Shown piece after piece: positions 57,456 through 64,000 of a stretch of 64,000 nucleotides of DNA. A model generated the notes under the pieces. That model did not search any database. It was not told the DNA's origin and saw nothing but the letters and a program-made list of their open reading frames with translations. The DNA comes from Anaerolineae bacterium. Its GTDB lineage: Bacteria > Chloroflexota > Anaerolineae > Aggregatilineales > J027. The DNA is taken from assembly GCA_019913005.1 (NCBI GenBank), contig JAIOHL010000328.1:1-64000 (forward strand), read 5' to 3'. The translations under genes were made by a program, and so were the position numbers. The stretch's first letter is position 1, and every line of letters starts with the position of its first letter.

Positions 57456-58223
57456 ATGATGTATCCTCTAAAGGATAAAATGGCGATTATCCGGGATGAA
57501 ATCGCTAAGTACGCTGTTGACGGCATCAACGTACAAAGCCACCTAACTCAGAATGAAGACGCAACGCTCTTTGCTGTAATTGACCTCTCTATACAGGGAG
57601 GCAAACGTTTTGCAGATGCCAGCTTGATTGTCCGAATCGAGGACGAGCGCGTTATTATTGAGCATGATATGAACGATAAGCCTTTAGTAGACGCCCTCAC
57701 CCAAGCTGGCATTCCACGTAGACGTATTATTCTGGCCTACGCAGGCGAACTTATCCCAGAAAACGGCAAAATTACAGGAACATGGCAGGATTTCGTTCAA
57801 AATCTGACCGAAACCTGTGAGTTCTTCCCGTCTGTGACAGAAGAAGATATCAAAGAGGTCGAAATATCACTGAAGGTAAACTTGCCAAATGATTTGAGGA
57901 CTCTTTTGCTTGAAACCAATGGTATTTATGATACTCATGCAAAAATTCATCTCATTTGGACACTAGAAGAGATAGCTCGCATGAATTTGTTGCTTAGAAC
58001 ACAAGCAACTTATGCTAAATCCTATATGCCGCTGAACCACCTCTTGTTTTTTGCGAATATGGGGATTGATGACATTCTTTTAGCTTTTCCCATCGCAGCG
58101 AGTGGAGATGCCAAAAACAAAGACATCATTGCATGGTATCCGATAGAGGATAGTCGGCCTGTGATTGCTTTCTCCCTCAAGCACTATTTACAAAGTTGGA
58201 TTTCCGGCAAGCTAAAACTGTAA
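57456..58223 (+). CDS. XisI-like domain fused to a SMI1/KNR4 (SUKH) domain
   Basis: A 255-residue protein with two recognisable parts. Residues about 5-105 resemble XisI (fdxN element excision controlling factor): MAIIRDEIAKYA at the start, then RFADASLIVRIEDERVIIEH and LTQAGIPRRRIILAYAGE. Residues about 125-250 resemble SMI1/KNR4, the SUKH fold of many bacterial immunity proteins: VTEEDIKEVEISLKVNLPND, LLLETNGIYD and IIAWYPIEDSRPVI. XisI is usually a separate small protein paired with XisH; no XisH is visible. The domain calls are from pattern memory. No catalytic residue is apparent. It follows an FHA regulator on the same strand. Confidence 0.65.
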   Translation: MMYPLKDKMAIIRDEIAKYAVDGINVQSHLTQNEDATLFAVIDLSIQGGKRFADASLIVRIEDERVIIEHDMNDKPLVDALTQAGIPRRRIILAYAGELIPENGKITGTWQDFVQNLTETCEFFPSVTEEDIKEVEISLKVNLPNDLRTLLLETNGIYDTHAKIHLIWTLEEIARMNLLLRTQATYAKSYMPLNHLLFFANMGIDDILLAFPIAASGDAKNKDIIAWYPIEDSRPVIAFSLKHYLQSWISGKLKL

Positions 58224-58236
58224 TTTTGCTTTGCCT

Positions 58237-59337
58237 TTACGTCAACAACCCCCGTGCCGTCACATCCCACACCACTTCAACCCGCTCATTCCGCACCCCG
58301 ACCATCTGATTAAACAGATTGCTCACCACGCAGCAGTGGTTGGGAATGATCGCCACCCGTTCGCCGATGGTAGGCTTGGTCGCACATACCGAAAAATCCA
58401 CATGCCCGTGTTCCTCGGAAAGCTGATAAATCTCCGCCTCCGGGTACTCCAAAATCAAGCCGTGTCCTGTCAATCCCATCAAATCCGACGACAGTGTTTT
58501 ACTGCCTGCGTCCAAAATACCCCGTTCGGCGGTGGGTCGGCTGATGACAGTGCTGATAATTCGCATAGCGCACTGCTCAAGCATCATCGCCCCCGCCTTA
58601 AGTGTGGCCCGATCTCCATAGACATACGTCCCGGCCCGATACTCCGTGACACCCGTATGCGTATGTGCCTCCCACATTTTCGGTGTACCCCCCAAGCTGA
58701 CTCGCTCAACCGGAATACCCCGTTTTTCAAGCAGAGATTTAGTTTCTTGAACAAATAGCGCGGTGTTTTGATTGGCGGGATAGGTCATCAATCCACCAAA
58801 TTTCAGCGAGGGTATATCGGCAATCACACATGCCAGATCAATCGCCTGTTGGGGATTTTGCACGCCGCAGCGTCCTAAACCCGTATCAAATTCGACCAAC
58901 ACGGTTAATTCACAGCCCGCTTGTTGTGCTGCCTGTACATATCCCCGCACTGTGTATTCCGAATCCGCTGTCACACTGATTTCCGCCGCTTGCATGAGCG
59001 CCGCCAACCGTGCCAGTTTTTTATCACCCATCAGGTTGTAGGGGATAAAAATATCAGGAATGCCTGCCTGCGCCATGATTTCGGCCTCCCCCAATTTTTG
59101 ACAGGTAATCCCCGCAGCACCTGCCTGCAACTGCATTTGGGCGATTGGTGGAATTTTATGGGTTTTGATGTGGGGACGATTCAAGATTTGATGAGCATCC
59201 AAATACTGCTGCAAACGAGCAATATTGGCTTCAAGGCGATCCAAATCAATAACGGCAACCGGGGTATCAAGTTCGGAAATGTGCATAGGCATTGGCTGAA
59301 AATAGACCCCTTCCCCGAAATGAAGAAGGGGCGTCAT
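58237..59337 (-). CDS. DSD1/D-threonine aldolase family PLP enzyme
   Basis: A 366-residue protein of the alanine racemase fold. The PLP lysine is in RPHIKTHKIPP. Segments DTPVAVIDLDRLEANIARLQ, GITCQKLGEAEIMAQAGI and VEFDTGLGRCGV, together with the C-terminal metal site (PNHCCVVSNL, with the H and C ligands), match D-serine dehydratase/D-threonine aldolase enzymes (DSD1 family). The reaction could be D-threonine or D-serine cleavage or dehydration. The start shown is ATG 59337, four bases after the upstream stop; inner starts at 59292 and 59286 are equally close to the domain. Confidence 0.85.
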   Translation of the reverse strand: MTPLLHFGEGVYFQPMPMHISELDTPVAVIDLDRLEANIARLQQYLDAHQILNRPHIKTHKIPPIAQMQLQAGAAGITCQKLGEAEIMAQAGIPDIFIPYNLMGDKKLARLAALMQAAEISVTADSEYTVRGYVQAAQQAGCELTVLVEFDTGLGRCGVQNPQQAIDLACVIADIPSLKFGGLMTYPANQNTALFVQETKSLLEKRGIPVERVSLGGTPKMWEAHTHTGVTEYRAGTYVYGDRATLKAGAMMLEQCAMRIISTVISRPTAERGILDAGSKTLSSDLMGLTGHGLILEYPEAEIYQLSEEHGHVDFSVCATKPTIGERVAIIPNHCCVVSNLFNQMVGVRNERVEVVWDVTARGLLT

Positions 59338-59340
59338 CGG

Positions 59341-61332
59341 CTAATTGGGAACAGCAACTGGCCCGCCTGCCAATTCCACATAATCCATCGCCACTCGTTC
59401 GTCGGCGGCGACCTCCAAAATCTCGCTCAACATTTCGGCGATAAGCGAGGCCTTATATTCAGCATCCCGCATTGACCATGTGCGTGATTTGATTTCGAGA
59501 TAGGTATGATCGGCTTTGGGCTTTAGGAAGTTGTCGAGATTGACATAGAATTGAACGCCTTTGTACAAGATGCTCCAACGACGGCGTTCTTTGGTAATCT
59601 CGCGCTCCTCTGCTCCCCGGAAATATTCGTGATAGAAACGCAGGGGGCGATCCGCCGGGGCGTAAAATTGCGAGTGTGAGAGCAGTACCGCCCGATCAAA
59701 TTCGCGTTCTTTGGTCGGCGACGTGTAGGTCAGACGTGTGCGTACTCCGGTCACTTCATTCGCTTCATCCAACGTGTCATCCTCACGATAACGCACCCGT
59801 GACCCATCATTAAACAGGAAATAGGTGTCATATTGACGATAACGGGTTTCTTTGACGATTTGAACATCGGGGTGTTCCAGCAAACGCTGCAACATTTCCG
59901 GATGATCGAAGCGCGTCTTGAGTTGAATCTCAAAACTCTCCTGGCGCTGGAAGCTGGCAATCGAGAGCAGCTTGGACATGATGTTGCCAGAGTATGAGCG
60001 TATATATTTGTCAATCTGTTCCGCGATGACTTGGGCTTGCTCCAAAATTGGTGGCAGATCAATCGTCAGAAGTTGGCGATCTCGCATCAGCCACACCCCG
60101 TTACACATGACATGCGCCACATCGGTGCTTTTGGTCGAATACACCAACTGACCATAGATGCCGTCAGGGTCATGGGTGAAAAATGGCGTATTATGGAGGG
60201 TCTTCTGGTTGACCATGATAATATCGGCCCGCTTGCCAACCTCAAGGCTGCCCGTAATATCCCCAACATGACAGGCCTGTGCGCCAAGCCGGGTCGCCAT
60301 CAATAAGGCTTCTTTGGCAGGCAGAGTGGTCGGGTCATTGGTAGCCACCTTCGCCAACAATGCCGCTAGATGAATTTCGGTAAACATATCAAGGTCATTA
60401 TTGCTGGCTGTCCCGTCTGTGCCAATACCGACATTCACCCCTTGATCCAACATCGTTTTGACTGGGGCGATACCGCTGGCAAGTTTCAAATTGCTGGTTG
60501 GGTTGTGCGACACCCCGGCATTGTGGTTGCGAAGGGTACGAATTTCGCCGGAGTCAATATGGACACAGTGGGCGCATAGGCACTTATGGTCGAGGATGCC
60601 CATTTTCTTGATACGCGGCACAACGGGCATCCCAAATTCGTTGCGGCTGTCTTCTACCTCTTGTTTTGTTTCCGCCACATGGATAATCACCGGGACATCA
60701 TATTTATGAGCAAGGTCAGCACACAATTGCAGCAGTTCGTCGGTGCTAGTATAGGGGGCATGGGGCGCAACTGACGGGACTACTAAGGAATGGCCCTTCC
60801 ACTGTTGAATGAATTTTTCGGTATAGGCGAGGCTGTCTTCATAACTTTCCGCATCAGGCGATGGGAATTTTAGGATGGTTTGACCGCATAGCCCTCGTAC
60901 CCCAACTTCGGCGGCGGCGCGGGCCACCTCGGATTCAAAATAGTACATATCCGCAAAACAGGTCGTGCCGCTGAGAATTAATTCCGCCAGTGCCAGTTTC
61001 GCGCCGAGATAGACAAACTCTTCATTGACGTAGATTTTTTCGGCGGGCATGATGTACCCCATCAGCCACACATCTAAGCGCAAATCGTCTGCCAAGCCGC
61101 GCATCAAGGTCATCGAAAGATGGGTATGGGCATTCACCAAACCGGGCATAATCACCTGCCCGCTGCAATCCACGACCTCTGGTGCCTCAAAATTTGCCAC
61201 AATCTCCACTGTCGGCCCAACCGCAACAATTTCCGCACCTTTGATCGCTACGGCCCCATCAGAATAGGTGTCCATCTCATCATTCATGGTCAGGACATAG
61301 CCCTTGATGAGCAACCGATCTACCTTTTGCAT
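59341..61332 (-). CDS. Amidohydrolase (MtaD/SAH deaminase-like) fused to a CYTH domain
   Basis: A 663-residue protein in two parts. Residues 1-440 form a metal-dependent deaminase of the 5'-methylthioadenosine/S-adenosylhomocysteine deaminase group: NAHTHLSMTLMRG, the third His in VIIHVAETKQE, CAHCVHIDSGE and GIGTDGTASNNDLDMF. Residues about 452-660 form a CYTH-like domain with the ExExK-like start (SFEIQLKTRF), a FNDGSRVRYRED strand and YLEIKSRTWS. CYTH enzymes include triphosphatases and class IV adenylate cyclases. The two parts are in one frame with no ribosome binding site at the internal ATG. The promoter at 61409 and an AAGGAG eight bases before ATG 61332 fix the start. Confidence 0.82.
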   Translation of the reverse strand: MQKVDRLLIKGYVLTMNDEMDTYSDGAVAIKGAEIVAVGPTVEIVANFEAPEVVDCSGQVIMPGLVNAHTHLSMTLMRGLADDLRLDVWLMGYIMPAEKIYVNEEFVYLGAKLALAELILSGTTCFADMYYFESEVARAAAEVGVRGLCGQTILKFPSPDAESYEDSLAYTEKFIQQWKGHSLVVPSVAPHAPYTSTDELLQLCADLAHKYDVPVIIHVAETKQEVEDSRNEFGMPVVPRIKKMGILDHKCLCAHCVHIDSGEIRTLRNHNAGVSHNPTSNLKLASGIAPVKTMLDQGVNVGIGTDGTASNNDLDMFTEIHLAALLAKVATNDPTTLPAKEALLMATRLGAQACHVGDITGSLEVGKRADIIMVNQKTLHNTPFFTHDPDGIYGQLVYSTKSTDVAHVMCNGVWLMRDRQLLTIDLPPILEQAQVIAEQIDKYIRSYSGNIMSKLLSIASFQRQESFEIQLKTRFDHPEMLQRLLEHPDVQIVKETRYRQYDTYFLFNDGSRVRYREDDTLDEANEVTGVRTRLTYTSPTKEREFDRAVLLSHSQFYAPADRPLRFYHEYFRGAEEREITKERRRWSILYKGVQFYVNLDNFLKPKADHTYLEIKSRTWSMRDAEYKASLIAEMLSEILEVAADERVAMDYVELAGGPVAVPN

Positions 61333-61408
61333 CTAGTTCGCTCCTTTGAGTCTTTAAATTCTTCTTAACAAGCCTATTAAAGAATATTTTGGGCTGAAAT
61401 TTTGCGGA

Positions 61409-61436
61409 ATTATAGCGCAAATTCAAGGAATGCCAA
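61409..61436 (-). promoter_or_regulatory. Promoter of the amidohydrolase-CYTH gene
   Basis: Minus strand TTGGCA (61431-61436), 16 bases, TATAAT (61409-61414), ending five bases from the stop of the CHAT gene. The leader is about 70 bases. Confidence 0.75.
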
Positions 61437-61440
61437 TCGT

Positions 61441-63546
61441 TTAGGGCGCGGAAAGGCTGATTTGCGTGATTTCCATCGTGGGAGCGGTGGTTTCGATGAC
61501 CCCTGCCAAGATGTTCTCGCGGTCAAAGGGGCCAAGCAGCAATGAAACTGCACCCTCGCTGGCTGCGATACGGTCAATTTCAGCACTTTCGCTGCGTTCG
61601 CGGTCCGCAAAAATCGCCAGTTCATAGTCTCCTTGCCCTTCCGCAAATAACACATCTAAACCGCGTGTGCCTTCTTGGGTTAGGTCAATTTGCGGCAGAA
61701 GCGTGATCACAATCGGCACGTTGGCACAGGCCGATGGATTATCGGGCAAGCCTGTCCCCAATCGCACCACGCCGTCATTGCCGACCTTAAACCATACCAC
61801 TGCTCCGGCGCAATTTTCAGGCGGCAGGGTTGTCAACACAAACCCCCATAGCGCAAAGGTATCCTCCGTCACCACCCGCGATTCCGTGACCCGTTTGCCA
61901 TCGGGTAGAGCATCCGAAAAATTCACAACTAGCGGTTGATCGCCCGTGATAATCGGCTGAGTCTGGATATTATTCCGTTCGTTCGTTTCGACCAATGTGT
62001 TATCGGGGTCAAGCAGTACCCGTGCAATAAATGTCCCGAACCAATTGAAGCGGTAGGAAAACTCATCTTCAAAGGTGTCCCCCGGTTGAATCGGGGGAAT
62101 TTCACGGTTGATCGAGGGCAGGTCTGGGTCACGGTCATTACCCAAAAATTCGAAGGTGGCAGGAACAGAAACCTCCGTGCCAGCGTTTTCTACTAACAAC
62201 CGTACACTGGTAAATTGGCCCGGCACAGGTCGGCTCGTGCCGATTTCAAATGTCCGTACCTGCAAATCGGTATTGGGAACACGGGTTGGCCCACCGCCAT
62301 TTTTCGGTTCATCGTCTTGGGCCAGCAGCAAAAAACCACCCACTCCGACAGCAACCAATATCACAACGGTCAGTAGTAACACCAAATCACGCAGGTCAAA
62401 TCGGCGTATTTCTTCAACCCGAAGGGGGCCGGATTGCAGCATGAACAAATAACCGTCTTCCGCACGTAGGTACAAAACTGGGGTTGCCCACTCAATATTC
62501 CCAACTGTGCTACTCACGGCCCGACGCGCTTCCGAAACAGCCGCATCCATCGGCAGGCCATCCGCCACCGCCCGATAAAATTCTTCGCTAAACACACTGG
62601 CAGCATCATTACTGATTTCAAATTGATTGGCAACAACTGCCGGAATCCCCCGCGTAATCAGGCTACTGGCAATCCCTTCCGCTGCATTTTGCTGATTTTG
62701 CCGCGCCCCATGACACGAATTAAGTACCACTAAGCGGATCGTGTTTTCTTCACTGAGTTCACGCGCCAATGCCTCGGCCCGTACCGGAAAATGGCTGTTT
62801 TCGCCTAAAGGATCAACCAGCGCCAGTGTGCCAATGCCGCTTTCGGGGTCATAGCTGCTATGCCCGATGTAATGGAAGATATGATAGTCCTTGAGACGCA
62901 AAGTCCGTTGAAGAGTACGCAGCGAGGCATCTTCCAAAAAGTCAATCTCTAGCAACCCTTTGGCACGTAAATCCGCTGTAGCTTTTTCCAAGAGTGTCCG
63001 TTCTTGCTGGACATTTAATGGAGGCAAATCACTAGGACTGGCAATCATGACCAATAGGCGCAACGGATAGCTTAGGGAGACCCGACGGCGGACTACCGTC
63101 TCTTTGGGGAAACGCACAATGGGGGTTTGGCGCGAGAGGGCCAAAAAATCTTGTGGGCCGCGCAGAAACTCGAAGGGCAGGTTGACCAAATCGCCCGCCC
63201 CATCCAAATTCAATTGGAGACGCAGACCGATTTCCGCGTCCACCAATGCTCGCTGATAGCTGCGATTGTAGGCTTCAAGGATAGCCTCGCTGAAAATCGT
63301 CTTAAATAAAATCTCGCCAAATTCACGCGCCACTTGCTGACGTTCGGAAAGTGGAGCAGAGCGTTCGCCGCTGAGGGTTGCAATGCGGAAAGCTAATTGT
63401 TCAGATGTATAAGGAAGTTGGAAAATGTGGCTCGGCGCAGCAGTCCCCAAAGTTTCCAAGGGCATCCGCACAACTTTGGCTTCATAACGATCATCCCCCA
63501 ATGCAGTAATTTGGAGTTCAAAATCTAAGTGTGCAGGCCGGGTCAT
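61441..63546 (-). CDS. Membrane-anchored CHAT protease with CARDB domain
   Basis: A 701-residue protein. Residues about 110-375 form a caspase-like CHAT peptidase domain with the catalytic dyad H229 (HYIGHSSYD) and C278 (LVVLNSCHGARQ). One transmembrane helix follows (about 387-408, LVLLLTVVILVAVGVGGFLL), and an exported part with a CARDB-type adhesion domain (about 425-535, ending DNTLVETNERNN) and a further beta-rich domain (540-701). The peptidase should face the cytoplasm and the sensor part the outside. CHAT proteases elsewhere act in programmed cell death or phage defence. ATG 63546 has AAGGAA nine bases upstream. Confidence 0.85.
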   Translation of the reverse strand: MTRPAHLDFELQITALGDDRYEAKVVRMPLETLGTAAPSHIFQLPYTSEQLAFRIATLSGERSAPLSERQQVAREFGEILFKTIFSEAILEAYNRSYQRALVDAEIGLRLQLNLDGAGDLVNLPFEFLRGPQDFLALSRQTPIVRFPKETVVRRRVSLSYPLRLLVMIASPSDLPPLNVQQERTLLEKATADLRAKGLLEIDFLEDASLRTLQRTLRLKDYHIFHYIGHSSYDPESGIGTLALVDPLGENSHFPVRAEALARELSEENTIRLVVLNSCHGARQNQQNAAEGIASSLITRGIPAVVANQFEISNDAASVFSEEFYRAVADGLPMDAAVSEARRAVSSTVGNIEWATPVLYLRAEDGYLFMLQSGPLRVEEIRRFDLRDLVLLLTVVILVAVGVGGFLLLAQDDEPKNGGGPTRVPNTDLQVRTFEIGTSRPVPGQFTSVRLLVENAGTEVSVPATFEFLGNDRDPDLPSINREIPPIQPGDTFEDEFSYRFNWFGTFIARVLLDPDNTLVETNERNNIQTQPIITGDQPLVVNFSDALPDGKRVTESRVVTEDTFALWGFVLTTLPPENCAGAVVWFKVGNDGVVRLGTGLPDNPSACANVPIVITLLPQIDLTQEGTRGLDVLFAEGQGDYELAIFADRERSESAEIDRIAASEGAVSLLLGPFDRENILAGVIETTAPTMEITQISLSAP

Positions 63547-63603
63547 CCACAAAATTCCTTGTTATGCAGCAACCGAATCACCACCCAATTGTACCCGGTA
63601 ACA

Positions 63604-63636
63604 AAAAACACGCCCCTTTAACGATAGCGTGTTTTT
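63604..63636 (-). terminator. Terminator between the edge gene and the CHAT gene
   Basis: Perfect 10-bp stem (AAAAACACGC / GCGTGTTTTT) with a 13-base loop, T-rich on both outgoing sides. It probably ends the minus-strand transcript of the gene at 63661, so the CHAT gene needs its own promoter. Confidence 0.8.
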
Positions 63637-63660
63637 CAGAATCCGAAAACTTTTAGGGCA

Positions 63661-64000
63661 CTACTGTGGTTTGATCCATTCGCTTAAGGTTGGGGGGTTA
63701 GAGAAAAACTCGACCGCGTTGTCTAAACCAAGCACCTGTAAGTTATCCGCTGTCACTAGTGCCCGTGCTCGATCTTCCACATTCACTCCAACACCAAAAG
63801 TGCAACTTCCAACTTGACCGCCAAATTGGGAGACACATCCGCCACCAAACCCGCCACCAAATTGACTGAACCCACAACCCACGTTCCCAAACCCTCCAAA
63901 GCCTTGAGGGAAACAACCGCCACAAAATTGAAAACATCCTCCGCCAAATTGAGCCGGGGCAGTTAAGTCAGAATCGGAACTTACACTACGTTTGGCAAAA
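63661..64000 (-). CDS. Gly/Cys/Phe-rich protein, C-terminal part
   Basis: The minus-strand frame is open from the right edge to a TAG stop, so the N-terminus lies outside the window (113 residues visible). The visible part begins with a Ser/Asp stretch, then about 50 residues very rich in Gly, Phe, Gln and Cys (GGGCFQFCGGC, GFGGFGNVGCGF, QFGGGFGGGCV). It ends with an ordinary-looking segment (VNVEDRARALVTADNLQVLG). At least seven cysteines occur within about 60 residues. No family is recognised. The low-complexity part could be a disulfide- or metal-rich surface segment. Confidence 0.55.
   Translation of the reverse strand, partial: FAKRSVSSDSDLTAPAQFGGGCFQFCGGCFPQGFGGFGNVGCGFSQFGGGFGGGCVSQFGGQVGSCTFGVGVNVEDRARALVTADNLQVLGLDNAVEFFSNPPTLSEWIKPQ

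Noticed and set aside
59341..59979. CYTH domain as a separate gene starting at the internal ATG 59979
   Set aside because: No ribosome binding site before this ATG and the frame is continuous with the deaminase; a single fused protein is simpler.

Overview
This window looks like a chromosomal segment from a monoderm, heterotrophic bacterium, most likely of the phylum Chloroflexota (Anaerolineae-like). That assignment is an inference. It rests on the many secreted PPC, LysM and CARDB-type proteins, an RpoC with a long coiled insert and an acidic tail, a mevalonate kinase beside a UbiA-family transferase, a VKOR/DsbA-type oxidative folding pair, a GAAC-N4-GTTC (Bacillus/actinobacterial-type) SOS box at recA, and the lack of any outer-membrane biogenesis gene. 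I see no rRNA, tRNA, CRISPR array, insertion sequence, prophage or replication origin. Coding density is high, and most regions are ordinary chromosome.

Layout. 1-2075: the end of a DUF4139 protein and a secreted PPC-domain protein. 2162-3933 (minus): a LysM protein and a LysM/L,D-transpeptidase. 4111-14559 (plus): an eight-gene, tightly spaced run behind a sigma70-like promoter with an ArsR-type operator. It encodes an ArsR-family regulator, a heterodimeric ABC exporter with one degenerate ATP site, a PrsW-like membrane protease homologue, a membrane-anchored protein, a secreted trypsin-like protease with three repeats of an unfamiliar module, a 53-residue membrane protein, and a prepilin-peptidase-like aspartyl protease with an unusual 200-residue insertion. 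This is the best candidate in the window for an undescribed system, perhaps export and envelope proteolysis. 14565-20194 (minus): an orphan multi-PAS/GAF sensor kinase, mnmA and a cysteine desulfurase, the last two being the sulfur relay for tRNA thiolation. 20338-27419 (plus): a tandem hotdog thioesterase, an ADP-forming acyl-CoA synthetase, a DRTGG/BioD-like protein, enolase and pyruvate kinase, which together suit fermentative ATP production. 27472-29472 (minus): a GNAT-VOC-TlyA operon. 29643-31527: a UbiA-family transferase and mevalonate kinase.

31528-42640 (minus): information-processing genes. gyrA has a consensus promoter and an upstream SOS-like box. A small membrane protein follows. 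rpoC stands alone, without rpoB, behind a long leader. Then come a GNAT acetyltransferase and an anchored DsbA-like thioredoxin, and recA with a textbook promoter and SOS box. 42802-48728 (minus): a large PPC/DUF2135-like secreted protein, an anchored M23 peptidase and a TolB-type propeller protein. 48889-54712: a flavin monooxygenase-like enzyme, an SDR, rnc, a membrane protein with an endonuclease/exonuclease/phosphatase domain that overlaps rnc tail to tail, and a two-S1-domain protein. 54764-56565 (minus): moeA and VKOR.

56761-64000 is the most accessory-looking end: an FHA-winged helix regulator, a XisI-SUKH fusion, a D-threonine aldolase-like enzyme, an amidohydrolase-CYTH fusion, a CHAT protease anchored in the membrane with a CARDB domain, and a Gly/Cys/Phe-rich protein that runs off the right edge. 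Function calls come from motifs read by eye. No database search was possible.
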